42,912 nt of DNA from NCBI GenBank assembly GCA_003427395.1, contig BFEA01000670.1, positions 696,170-739,081 of the forward strand. The letters run 5' to 3'. Below are positions 31,555-40,400 of this stretch, one piece after another. The position numbers and the translations under genes were made by a program. The DNA is from Chara braunii (lineage: Eukaryota; Streptophyta; Charophyceae; Charales; Characeae). Each line of letters starts with the position of its first letter. The stretch's first letter is position 1. A model generated the notes under the pieces. It had not been told where the DNA came from. It did no database searches and worked only from the letters and a program-made list of their open reading frames with translations.

Positions 31555-31702
31555 AGGGATGCTGGACCCGTTTTCCAGCAGGTGCTACCCCCAACCAATA
31601 GAAAAAGGGTCATCAACAGAGTTATTAGGTGTGGATGCTCCTATCAACACACCAAATAATCTCAGCAGGTGTTATCTCCCAAAAAACAAACAAACAAACA
31701 AA

Positions 31703-31738
<36 letters not shown>

Positions 31739-31772
31739 AACAAACAAACAAACAAACAAACAAACAAACAAA
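31555..31772 (+). mobile_element. SINE family S, copy 1, with (ACAA)n tail
   Basis: Head GGGATGCTGGACCCGTTTTC..CAGCAGGTGCTACCCCC..CCAATAGA, middle GGATGCTCCTATCAACACACC and end GTTATCTCCCAAAAAA. The tail has become a CAAA microsatellite (31,682-31,772). Confidence 0.78.
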
Positions 31773-32362
31773 TCCAACATCAGGACGGGAAAGGAGTTGC
31801 AGAACCGCCATCAACGACCACCCCAATGGGGACCGAAAGAAAGGAACCGCACAGCCTACTCCAACTATATCAGGATACAGGCAAAGGACCGCCTTGACTG
31901 CAGTTCAAGCCGCTGGCGAAGGAGAGAGTAGAAAAGAGAGTAGGCAGGCCCCTGGGTGGGTTGACAATAGTTCAGGAACAAGGGGCATTGGACCTGGGGA
32001 AGGAGTTAATCCCTAGAACGGTAGAGCCACTGCACTGGCCACTCCACAGTAGGTCAAGCCTTTCCTAGAAAGGCAAGTAAGCAACGCTTGAAACAAGACT
32101 GGGGGTCGCAAAGTTGTCTGCGTGTCGTCATTCATGGTCTTCCAAACTTCGCTCTTTCATAGCTGGGGAATGGCAAGTGGGAACTTTGGTATTCACTGTT
32201 CAGAATATATATACAGGAAAAAACGGAACTTCCAGAAAGTAGACTAGGGGGTAGGGTGAGCAGCAGGCCTGGGGTAGGACAACAGCAAACTCGAGGTACG
32301 GGGTTCAAAAACTGTTCTCTCCCTCAAATTCCCGCCTTTGTAGACATAACACACTTCACTAA
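31773..32362. other. no gene recognised
   Basis: The 100-115-codon ORFs here run in from the CAAA repeat. No domain. Confidence 0.4.
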
Positions 32363-32505
32363 TTGGGCGTACGTTGGTTATTAACAATGTTGTCCTTGCC
32401 TCTATTCAGGTACAAATCGGCTATATGGGCTTTGGACAAATTTGCTCTCAGGATATCCCAGCAACAGTTAAGAGCCTTTTTGTGGAGAGGTAATCATGAA
32501 CGTAC

Positions 32506-32514
32506 TAATGTTAT
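32506..32514. repeat. target-site duplication, left (TAATGTTAT)
   Basis: Identical to 32,639-32,647 on the other side of the SINE. Confidence 0.93.
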
Positions 32515-32638
32515 ATTCTTCTTCTTCTTTTTTTTTTTTTTTTTTTTTTAAACACACTCCCCCACCAGTGTTAGTGGTGCTGATACGAGCAGACACCGCT
32601 AGCACCTGGGGAGAGGCTCCATCTATTGGTGGGGAGCA
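32515..32638 (-). mobile_element. SINE family S, copy 2, inserted in a LINE
   Basis: On the minus strand it starts GCTCCCCACCAATAGATGGA, passes GCTAGCGGTGTCTGCTCGTATC and AGCACCACTAACACTGGTGGG, and ends in poly(A) with AAG/AAT tail variants. It is 5'-truncated, lacking the GCTGGACCC head. The TAATGTTAT duplication fixes both ends. Confidence 0.93.
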
Positions 32639-32647
32639 TAATGTTAT
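32639..32647. repeat. target-site duplication, right (TAATGTTAT)
   Basis: See the left copy at 32,506. Confidence 0.93.
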
Positions 32648-32799
32648 CAGTTGTGTGGCAATGTCAATTAGTAAGCAACCGAAGTTGAGGGGAGGATTAG
32701 GGGTCATTGATCAAGCTACATAAAGGCCTTAGCCATTCAATGGATTGAACATCTCTTCTTCAATTCCCAAACAACTTGGAATGCACTTACATGCTGCGT

Positions 32800-33030
32800 C
32801 TGCAACATGCTGCGCCTGCAAACGAGGGCCATTTTCAGGCCCAGGGCCGTTTCAGCCTGAAAGCCTGAAAACAAGGGCCTACAGGCCCTGTGTCGTTTCA
32901 GCCTAAAACAAGCCCCTCCAGGCCCTGAGTCTTTTCAGCCTGAAACGGAGGGCCATTTTCAGGCCCTCGTAAGATCGACCTGCCCTGAAACTTAGGCACC
33001 AGACCAGGGTTTTAGCACAGGCCATTTTGG
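32800..33030. repeat. GGCC-rich inverted word repeats (TTTCAGGCCC/GGGCCTGAAA)
   Basis: TTTTCAGGCC, TTTCAGCCTGAAA and GGGCCTNCAGGCCC recur about ten times in both directions. This gives strong local self-complementarity and no coding frame. Confidence 0.75.
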
Positions 33031-33454
33031 GCCTGTTTTCAAGACAACCTTTGTTTGAACTTCAATGCCAGGGTCTGGCGCGTTTTGGCATTGGCAAGAG
33101 CAGCCTCCTGGACGGGCCAGCACTACATAAGACTGGCCCGCCCTGCAGGCTGCAGGTAGTTCATAGGGACTTCCCAGGCACTTCACGTGCAGTTCAGGAG
33201 GCAGGAGGTAGTCTTCAGGATTCGGCAGCAGCACTCTGGAGGAGCGCTGCAGTAGTAGTAGTAGCGTTAGCAGTAGTCTTCAGCGCTGGGCGCTATTAGG
33301 AGCTAGAGCAGCACTGGAGAGAGATAGAGATTGGGCGGAGGCCAGGGAGACTTACCTGCAGCGCCATAGCTCCAGCTTCGTCTTCGGGGTACCTGCAGCA
33401 CGGCGCATCTTCAGAGGTCATAAGGTGGTTGAAAATTCGGTGGCCCTCAAAAAC

Positions 33455-33785
33455 CGATGCTGGAGCAACGCTGGCCGGAGCCGGAGCCAGGTGGCGCAAC
33501 TCTGTGACCTACAGTCTTCCCCCGAATACAACGCACGGTCATTATAGCTGAATTTAGACTGCAAAATAGACCAAATTAAGCTATAATGACCGTGCGTTGT
33601 ATTCGGGGGAAGAGTGTAGCCTAATGGGGGCGTGAGGCCTGGTAGAGAGATCTGGGGGCCTGTTTGTGGGGGCAGTCCTTGTGGTCATCGGGGGTCGTAA
33701 CTGAAGCAATGCTGACCGGTGCTGGAGCAAGGTGGTGCAACTCTGTAACCTAGCCTGAAGGGAGCATGAGGCCTGGAAGAGCTTG
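33455..33785. repeat. direct duplication, copy 1 carrying a MITE and copy 2 empty
   Basis: GCTGGAGCAA, AGGTGGYGCAACTCTGTRAC, CCTA..GTAGCCT/CCTAGCCT and GAGGCCTGGNAGAG occur in both 33,461-33,658 and 33,722-33,782. The first copy is longer by the MITE at 33,512-33,616. Confidence 0.8.
33512..33616. mobile_element. Tc1/mariner-like MITE with TA target duplication
   Basis: Begins CAGTCTTCCCCCGAATACAA and ends in the inverse TTGTATTCGGGGGAAGAGTG. The inverted repeats are about 38 bp with one mismatch, and the central spacer is only about 30 bp. TA flanks both sides (33,510-33,511 and 33,617-33,618). The paralogous site near 33,752 has a single CCTAGCC, showing the empty target. CAGT ends with TA duplication are the hallmark of Tc1/mariner or pogo elements. 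Confidence 0.9.
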
Positions 33786-33973
33786 GGTTCGTGCTGGATA
33801 CAGCCATGCTAGTGGCGGTCGAAGGTGGATTGAATAGGTTTTACCTATCTGTTTAGTGGTTGGGAGGCTTGTTGACATACATTTTCTGAATATTCTTGAG
33901 CTTTTCATTTTTTTCAATTGCTCTTAGCCGAAGCCGGGTAATGGCCCCGGTAACTCATTCTTGTATTGTGATA

Positions 33974-34063
33974 AGGGATGCTGGGCCCGGTTCCCAGCCG
34001 TGTTGCTCCCCACGAATAGATTGGAGCATGTCCCCATTAGATGGTCTTGATCTGAGTCCACAT
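33974..34063 (+). mobile_element. SINE family S, copy 3 (diverged)
   Basis: GGGATGCTGGGCCCGGTTCC..GTTGCTCCCCACGAATAGAT matches the family head. The 3' part has no clear A tail and runs into a half copy of fold-back element F. Confidence 0.7.
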
Positions 34064-34193
34064 ACGTCCCGGGGGTCCGGCGTTAAGAACGCTGGACCCT
34101 CAGGAGCCAAAAAATTGGACCTATTTTCAGCCAAATTACTCGGTTTCAATTTCGTTCAAAAAGTTAAAAGTCCATTTTGACGAAATGGCAGTT
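34064..34193 (-). mobile_element. fold-back element F, half copy
   Basis: GGACCCTCAGGAGCC, TTGGACCTATTTTC..CAAATTACTCGGTTTCAATT and TCATTTTGACGAAATGGCAGTT-like sequence match the right half of 37,212-37,426. The left arm is absent. Confidence 0.75.
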
Positions 34194-34614
34194 GCAACAC
34201 CTGCAGCCTTACGGGAAGGAGAGAGCTCCAGAGATAGTAAGACAAAGGCTACAGCCCGGGGAATCAAAAGGAAGTGAACACTACATGACAGAGATAGTAA
34301 TACAAAGGCTACGGCATGGGGAATCAAAAGGAATTGAACACTACATGTCTGTTCAAACAAACAACTTTGTCAACAAGGGGCTGTTTGTTGGAGGAATGGG
34401 GTGAAGCAGAACACTACTTAGATTAGAATTGGTCAGAATCTGGTACCAATTACCCTAGCAGCAGCCGTGAGATCTGTGTAGGCTGTCATTTAGGCAAGCA
34501 ACTCAGGCTATTCTGTAGTGCTACCTGCCAAATTTCAGACTTTATAGGTGAGCCCTACAGCTGGCTGCCATCACAACTACATGTCTGATCAAACATACAA
34601 CTACAATGTTCAGC
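34194..34614. other. short direct duplication, no gene
   Basis: GAGATAGTAAKACAAAGGCT and the following GGGGAATCAAAAGGAA occur twice (about 34,232 and 34,291). No gene recognised. Confidence 0.5.
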
Positions 34615-34725
34615 GACACTGGACCGGCTTTCCAGCAGGTGCTGCTCCCCACCAATAGACGGAGCCTCCTCGGGAATGCTAGTGTTGCCTGCTCTTACCA
34701 GCACCCCTGGCATCTGCTCGGGGTT

Positions 34726-34762
<37 letters not shown>

Positions 34763-34786
34763 AAAAAAAAAAAAAAAAAAAAAAAA
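34615..34786 (+). mobile_element. SINE family S, copy 4, full length with CT tract and poly(A)
   Basis: GACACTGGACCGGCTTTCCA..GGTGCTGCTCCCCACCAATA..GGAGCC head, a GCTAGTGTTGCCTGCTCTTA middle, a CT microsatellite (34,729-34,759) and 27 A residues. The related minus copy at 32,515 has GCTAGCGGTGTCTGCTCGTA at the same place. Confidence 0.88.
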
Positions 34787-34814
34787 GAGTGACTGTAGAC
34801 CAAATTCCAGAGCC

Positions 34815-35755
34815 CATGCTGAGACCACCACTAATTCTGAGGCACTTTTCTTCCAGGCTGGAAACGCACTGCACACCAAAGAAAATGAGTCGGTGCGGGC
34901 CGGAGGCCTCCTTTTGGCTGGCGCCGCCAGCCATTTTGCTCCGGCAGCCGAGCTCCGAAAGTTGTGGCCGCTCACAAGCCGCAACTTTGAAAAGATGGCT
35001 GGGAAACACATGAGTGGTTCAAAAACACACGGAAAAGTAACTGAGGAGGCTTCATGTAGGAAGCTTTGTAGCATTGCATGGAGCCAGACCCATTTGGCCA
35101 TATCCTCCGAGAAGCGGTTAATGGAAGGCCCAAAATTCGGCAAATTTTGGCGAACTTTTCACCGAAACTGCCATATTTCCCTGAATTTATACTTTTTTCT
35201 TGTTTTTTTTTTTGGTCTGATACGTATGTGCTTTAGGGTATATCTGTATTCAGTTTCGTCGTATTTGGACCAGTAACAAAAAGTTGGAAAAAGCACCGGA
35301 CTCGAAGAAAGATTCGGCGAACTTCGAAAGCTACTCCAAATAGGGTTTCAGGTGGTTTTTAAAGACCTATGTGAGAAACGATCAGCTAGCAGGAAAACGG
35401 CTGACCGTGACCACACTGATTTCCATGCGGTTGATCGCATGTCATCCTTGCTGAAGTAAAAAGGAAAAGCTCTTTCTCCTTTATTTGGATGCTTTTTTTT
35501 GCACAGTGGTTATAAAACGTGTGGTAGCTGTGTCCACCAAGTAGTCCACTGATTCTCAATTTGACGAAGGGGCAACGAGGAGCAGCGAAAGAAAATGTTT
35601 TCTTCAAAACAGTGCGGTTTGACCACCAGTACTTCCGAGGCACTTTTCTCCGATGCTGGAAACGCCCTGTGCGCCAAGCTTTGTTGCACCGTCAGCGCTT
35701 CTTCTTCTTTTTTTTTTCGTTTGGCTGGCACCGCCAGCCATTTTGGCCCGGTAGG
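34815..35755. repeat. diverged direct duplication about 790 bp apart (34,815-34,960 and 35,608-35,755)
   Basis: Both contain GACCACCA, GAGGCACTTTTCT, GCTGGAAACGC and TGGCTGGC(G/A)CCGCCAGCCATTTTG, the last being a palindrome. The segment between (34,961-35,607) has no recognised gene. Confidence 0.75.
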
Positions 35756-36564
35756 CCTGAAGCCTGGTTAACGCAGCGTGTATACGACAAGGGCCCATGG
35801 CTGATGTATGGGCCAAGTAGTGGTGGTCTAAGGAACAGGCACTGCTTTCGTTCTTCAACAGCTTGATAAGTAGGCCACAAAAGTTTAACAGATATAATTC
35901 TCTTACGGTACTCGGACGCTGGGTGCAGCTCCCCAGGTACAGCTCGGCGCCCATCTTTTTTCCTAATCAAAAGTCCAATCATCCATTACAATTTTAAAGC
36001 ACAATTCCATCCGCAGACGTCACTGTAGATTCTGCTTGTATACAAGTATGGGGCCAAAATCTACAGTGCCCAGGCCTGGTGGAGGTTCGGTGGGAAAGGG
36101 CGAACGGCCTGAAAACAACAACAACCTGCACTTGTAGATTTCAGGCTCGGCAAAATGCATTTTTTGGTTCGTCAATATAGCTTTGGATGAACTGGTGGTC
36201 TAAATAGGGCAGCGAACCTCACACACAACCCAGAGTACAGGGAGTGTAGCCCAGTGTTGGTTGATCAGAGAGGGCACAACCTCACAAAAGGCACACGGAG
36301 CAGATGTCGTGGCTGGTGCTCCAACACCCAACCTGAGCAAACACAACTCCCCAGTTATCGAACAGAGCAGATGGGAAGATTTGATAGGGTGATCTCAGGC
36401 TGGTACGCCTAATCCACTGCGAGTAGGTCTATGCATGTGGATCATTGCCTCGTGTGTTCATGCCTCAGTGCAATGCCTATCAGACTTAGCCCCTCAGAAA
36501 GCAGAAGAAGAGAAGATGGGTCAGGCTGAGGACAGACTGCTAGGCCAACCTTCAGGAGGGCAGA
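35756..36564. other. no gene recognised
   Basis: A short GGACGCTGGGTGCAGCTCCC near 35,918 resembles a fragment of SINE S. The pair GTAGATTCTG..AAATCTAC near 36,025-36,063 is a weak hairpin. Nothing else is supported. Confidence 0.4.
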
Positions 36565-36655
36565 ACTAGCAAGTGGCCTGTGGCTCAGTGGTTACGGCAA
36601 TGGTTGTCGATGGGCATTGTGGTCTGAGGTTGCGGGTTCAAAACTCCGCACCTCT
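36565..36655 (+). mobile_element. tRNA-like SINE head, A and B boxes
   Basis: TGGCTCAGTGGTTACGGCAA is a pol III A box, and TGCGGGTTCAAAACTCC is a B box (GGTTCAAAACTCC). The spacing is slightly long and arms do not fold as a real tRNA. Confidence 0.6.
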
Positions 36656-36814
36656 GCGCACACTCTGCAGAGACACCAGCAGGCGCTTACATAACGCATG
36701 GTCACTTGCATACCCCCTTGGACTGACGCAGGTACACGTGGGTTGCCTGCTGTTGTTGGCTATGGTTTGTTCTGATGATCTCCCCGGTCTAGACATTTCA
36801 CGCACACCTACTTG

Positions 36815-36890
36815 CGATCATAGCAGGTATGGTAGAACACTCCAGTTTCATGCTGTAGGTCACAGGTTCGAGTCGGGCTTTGGACTTTGG
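36815..36890 (+). mobile_element. second tRNA-like SINE head
   Basis: TAGCAGGTATGGTAGAACAC (A box) and GTCACAGGTTCGAGTCGGGC (B box) lie 250 bp after the first. They could be two halves of a dimeric SINE or two insertions. Confidence 0.6.
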
Positions 36891-36990
36891 GGGGGTTCTT
36901 GTCCAGATAGGCCTGTCACCACCACATATTACACACACATGAGTCACTAGCCTTGATACTGTCTACGGGCACAACCACATAGTTCAGCAC

Positions 36991-37032
36991 ATATATATAT
37001 ATATATATAAATATATATATATCTGTTTGTGA

Positions 37033-37079
<47 letters not shown>
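36991..37079. repeat. (TA)n microsatellite in two blocks
   Basis: TA blocks are separated by CTGTTTGTGACGA. The first block has one AA slip. Confidence 0.95.
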
Positions 37080-37080
<1 letters not shown>

Positions 37081-37211
37081 CCACTGGGCACATGCGGTTC
37101 GATATACGGTTACTGGTACAAAGTCACAGCCTTTGGGCTTCCATACAGGCACCTGTACACATTGCTATAAAAAAATACCACACTCCTAGGCCTGGGGAGG
37201 TCTAGTAATAG

Positions 37212-37426
37212 AACTGCCATTTCGTCAAAATGGACATCTTTTATGATTTTTAATTTTTTGAACGAAATTGAACCCGAGTAATTTGGACCAGATACATCCA
37301 GGTGGTCAGGCGTTTGAAGAACATCGGACCCTCAGGAGCCAAATTTTGGACCTGTTTTCGGTCAAATTACTCAGTTTCAATTTCGTTCAAAAAACAAAAA
37401 GTGTCCATATTTATGAAATGGCAGTT
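37212..37426. mobile_element. fold-back element F with about 75-bp inverted arms
   Basis: The left arm AACTGCCATTTCGTCAAAAT..GAACGAAATTGAACCCGAGT-AATTTGG is mirrored by CAAATTACTCAGTTTCAATT..CGTTCAAAAA..GAAATGGCAGTT. The centre carries GGACCCTCAGGAGCC. It has no ORF. A half copy lies at 34,064. Target duplication is uncertain. Confidence 0.85.
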
Positions 37427-37972
37427 ATATGGGCTTCTCTAGGATCTACTGATGATGATGGGTCTAGTAATAGGGGGCCTGCTCTAGATCAACTAATGAT
37501 GATGATAGGCGTTTCGATGATATGTACCCCACCGTAAATCAGCTAGGCTGTGTGTGGGCAGTAGAGGACTTGATTTACAGGTTGATCTGGTTCAACCATG
37601 GGCTTAGGCTCTAGGGGTAGAGTAGGGATATAAGTCATTCCGGAGTTCCGCCTAGCCTTGGGCAAGCTAGGGGAAGGACGGTAGGATGTGTCCGTGGGTG
37701 CCAGCTTGCCTTATCCTGGGGTCTCTACCTGCTTATCACACATACCCTCTCATTAGGCTAGTGGGAGATTGCTTAAGCTTGGCATCTGAAGTTCCCGTAC
37801 GACAAGGCTCGTTTGATTCCGCTTTCACCAGGGCTGGGTCATGGCTAGCCTTGGTGCCTGTCACTGCTGTTCGGTTCAAGTTGCCCTCGATACTAGTAGG
37901 GTAATGGTCCTGAGTGCTGGTCACTCTGAGGTAGGATAGTAGCGATAGCGGGTGCACTAAGAGTATTGACGC
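37427..37972. other. no gene recognised
   Basis: Short ORFs only. GATGATGATGGGTCTAGTAA/AATGATGATGATAGG shows weak internal repetition. Confidence 0.4.
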
Positions 37973-38091
37973 GAGGATGGGATGGGAGGTGGCCTCGTCT
38001 TCTCAGGACAGCCATGGCCGACCACTTCCGGTAGTCACCATGGGCCTAGTAGCTGGCCTCTACAACACCCTGGACTTTCGTATAAAAAAAA
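37973..38091 (+). mobile_element. poly(A)-tailed retroelement tail family, copy 2
   Basis: Matches 26,489-26,611: GAGGATGGGATGGGAGGTGG, CTCAGGACAGCCATGGCCGA, CCTCTACAACACCCTGGACT and A8. No target duplication is clear. Confidence 0.5.
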
Positions 38092-38109
38092 GGGGGAAAC
38101 TACGCGGGA

Positions 38110-38268
38110 GTCACGAAAAGAGTTTGAAAATACACTTTGGGCAAAAAGAAGTTGCAAATTGCACTTCGGACAATGTATACAAGCTAGCTTTCAGGTCAGG
38201 TAGGGTTAGGTGGGGTGTGTTATGTTCGGGGGAATGACTGAAGTGTAATTTCAAACTGTTTTTGTGAC
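38110..38268. mobile_element. fold-back element G
   Basis: GTCACGAAAAGAGTTTGAAA..TACACTTTGG is inverted at CTGAAGTGTAATTTCAAACTG..TTTTTGTGAC with about six mismatches over 31 bp. The interior includes TTATGTTCGGGGGAA, weakly like the mariner-like MITE end. Confidence 0.6.
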
Positions 38269-38700
38269 TGTACTGAAGAAAGGGACAGAAAACAGCCCCA
38301 CAAATTGAGACACCTGCTGGCCTCTGGAGGACAACAACAATAGATAGATTGGATACCAAATACTTGTGTTTTTCAGAAATCGTAGGTGTTGGACATTTCC
38401 TTTAAATCAGAATCACTATGGCACTACTCAGTTCCATTGATCCACAGCGGATGTCCCCACCCTGCCCAAACCTGCTCGTCTGCTCCTACTACCCCCTGGC
38501 CTTGCCCTGTGTTGTGCTCAGGCCAGCCTCAGTACTTCGACTCTGCTTTCCTTTGCCTTGCCCTGTGGACTGGGCATGGGTTTGCCGGCTTTTTTGCATC
38601 CTTCGATGCTGTGCTTACTCCCTGGGCCTGCGCCGCCCACATGGCAAATCAGCTCAGAACAGTTTTGAAGTAGTTGTGGTTTGAGGGGGTTATCTCCCAA
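38269..38700. other. no gene recognised
   Basis: ORFs of about 90 codons in two plus frames without domain. Confidence 0.4.
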
Positions 38701-38791
38701 CAGCCTTGGGCAAGGGCTTTGAACTCATCATCTCTTCGTCAACAGGTTGCTAACGGCAATGTGTATACCATTCGGGCACGGGGCTGACAAG
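38701..38791 (-). mobile_element. tRNA-related SINE fragment
   Basis: On the minus strand CCCGAATGGTATACACATTG is followed by CAACCTGTTGACGAAGAGAT and GATGAGTTCAAAGCCC (B-box-like), parallel to 24,242-24,315. Confidence 0.55.
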
Positions 38792-38793
38792 CC

Positions 38794-38929
38794 TTTTTTT
38801 TTTTTGGGAGAAAGACCGGCGACTTCTACTATGGGGGGTGATACGAGCAACCCCCCCTAGTAGAAGCTGTTGGTTGGTCCATCTATTGGTGGGGAGCTGC
38901 ACCTGCAGGAAAATGGGTCCAGCGTCCCC
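38794..38929 (-). mobile_element. SINE family S, copy 5, full length
   Basis: On the minus strand: GGGGACGCTGGACCCATTTT, CTGCAGGTGCAGCTCCCCAC, CAATAGATGGACC, CTACTAGGGGGGGTTGCTCGTATCACC.., TTTCTCCC and A12. An internal stem is formed by AGCTTCTACTAGGGGGGG and CCCCCCATAGTAGAAGT. Confidence 0.88.
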
Positions 38930-39173
38930 TTATACAAACAGATGAATAGATGAAAAACTGATGACACGCTAGACATTCTTCTCCGATGTTTCTTGGGATG
39001 GGGCGCTTGCCCCCTGACAGATAGTACTGCGCGAACAGTTGCTGCATCGCCAGCCTCACCAGCTGGCCAATGCTGTTTCAAGAAAGGTATCTGTCCATGA
39101 ATGGTCATGGTCATAAAAATAGCACCAGTGCCCTGGGAGATGGAGGGGGCCAGGTTAGATGATGGCCCATAAT

Positions 39174-39520
39174 TCACTGAACTGATCAAACAACAGATTC
39201 AAACAGAAATCCTACCAAAGTGGGAACAGACAAAAGGAAAGATACAACACTTATCTTCTGAATCTGAGGTTCTCAAACACATCAAACATTTCAGTCACAG
39301 ATGGCTTGGAGGAAACCAGGGAGGGAAGTTGGGTGAAATTAAGTGGGAGGGTTCTAAGGGCAAGGAGAATGGAAAAATAAGCAGGGGCTACAGGCTGATT
39401 TTTGGTGATTGGACAGTGGTAGATCCATCTATTCCTCTGCGCTCTGTTGCAGACTTTCCAGACCCTTTCCCCCCATCTCTAATGTCTATGGTCCCAAGGT
39501 CCTGGTTTGGGTATGATTAA
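39174..39520 (+). pseudogene. unknown retroelement-like ORF, copy 2 (3' fragment)
   Basis: Open from 39,174 to 39,520 without an ATG at its start. It reads LIKQQIQTEILPKWEQTKGK..IKHFSHRWLGGNQGGKLGEI..KWEG..DW..RSVADFPDPFPPS..WFG. Compared with 30,560-31,088 the order of motifs is the same and the sequence is diverged. The charged first part could be a coiled coil. Function unknown; a gag-like or ORF1-like role is a guess. Confidence 0.5.
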
Positions 39521-39684
39521 TCTCAAAGTTATGTGATACAGTGAATCAGCGGTAGAACAGAGCTAGCTGTGGAATGCTTCTTTCTGGCGCCCGGTAACGG
39601 GTGAAGAGGCTGCTGCCCCACCCCAAGACAAAGCAAATGTCAATATTCATTGTTTCCATATCAAATGATTTTTGATGTTCATAT

Positions 39685-39767
39685 GGGACGCTGGACCCGG
39701 TTTCCAGAAGTGCTGCTCCCCACCAATAGATGGAGCTTTTTATTTAAAAAAAAGAAAAAAGAAAAAA
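39685..39767 (+). mobile_element. SINE family S, copy 6, short
   Basis: GGGACGCTGGACCCGGTTTC..GTGCTGCTCCCCACCAATAG..ATGGAGC, then directly an A-rich tail. It is a shortened form lacking the middle part. Confidence 0.85.
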
Positions 39768-40180
39768 GCACCAGTGCCCTGGATCCTGAGTGGCAATCCC
39801 CTTTGTGGCTGTGTTGTGCTCAGTTTTTTTTCCATTTTTGTTATGCTATGTAAGCACAACCTGGTACAGGTAAACAACCAGCGAGCTTTCCTGGTTCATG
39901 CTTGCTTGCTGAGTCACGGGCTTCAGGAGCACGCCCCATGGGTGTGATGCTGGTGCTGACTAGACGATGTCGTTGCTTACGTACCACGTAACACGGCAGG
40001 AGTGGGTGGAACCATGATCCTTCAAGTTGTTGCGTGTGAAAGGTAAAGGTACCTTCCTGCTATCCAACCCCTTTAAATTTAGCGATTTCGATAAAACGGA
40101 CATATTATGTTTTTTCGAAGAAAATTGAAATCTGAAATGGTTTCACTCAGTTGACCCGACTTTGCATACACAGAGATTCG
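39768..40180. other. no gene recognised
   Basis: Short ORFs. AGCACCAGTGCCCTGG after the SINE also occurs at 39,121, hinting at a shared target or a larger repeat. Confidence 0.4.
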
Positions 40181-40400
40181 ATCCCCAGACCTGTGCGCTA
40201 ACCCTGTACATTGAACCTGTGTGCTGAGTGAGATTCGATCCCTAGACCTGTCCTAGACCTGTACATAGACCCAGTGACCTGAGTAGGATTCGATCCCTAG
40301 ACCTGCCCTACGTCCTGGGCTAGTCTGTAGGTCGGACACTAGGACTTGATCCCTAGGTCTGTAGATTAGGAGTTAGGTCTGTTACCGTTAGGCTTAGGAA
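40180..40400. repeat. B-box-like minisatellite (GATTCGATCCCTAGACCTG)
   Basis: AGATTCGATCCCCAGACCTG recurs with changes near 40,186, 40,230, 40,287 and, decayed, 40,346. GATTCGATCCC resembles a pol III B box, but no A box is associated. Confidence 0.75.

Larger units (their letters stand above)
32363..32722 (+). pseudogene. LINE ORF2 C-terminal fragment interrupted by a SINE
   Basis: LLTMLSLPLFRYKSAIWALD..LRAFLWRG fits the post-RT region of LINE proteins (..LP-x-Y..K..FLW-x-G). After the insertion, SISKQPKLRGGLGVIDQAT fits the following P-K-x2-GGLG(I/V)xD motif. The second part is in the frame that results when the SINE and one target duplication are removed. It ends at TAA (32,720-32,722) while related codons continue beyond, so the gene was already damaged. 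No catalytic RT motifs are in the window. Confidence 0.7.

Noticed and set aside
34555-34803. ORFs with poly-Phe or poly-Lys runs near 34.7 kb, 32.5 kb and 22.1 kb
   Set aside because: They translate the A/T tails and CT tracts of SINEs or homopolymer runs.
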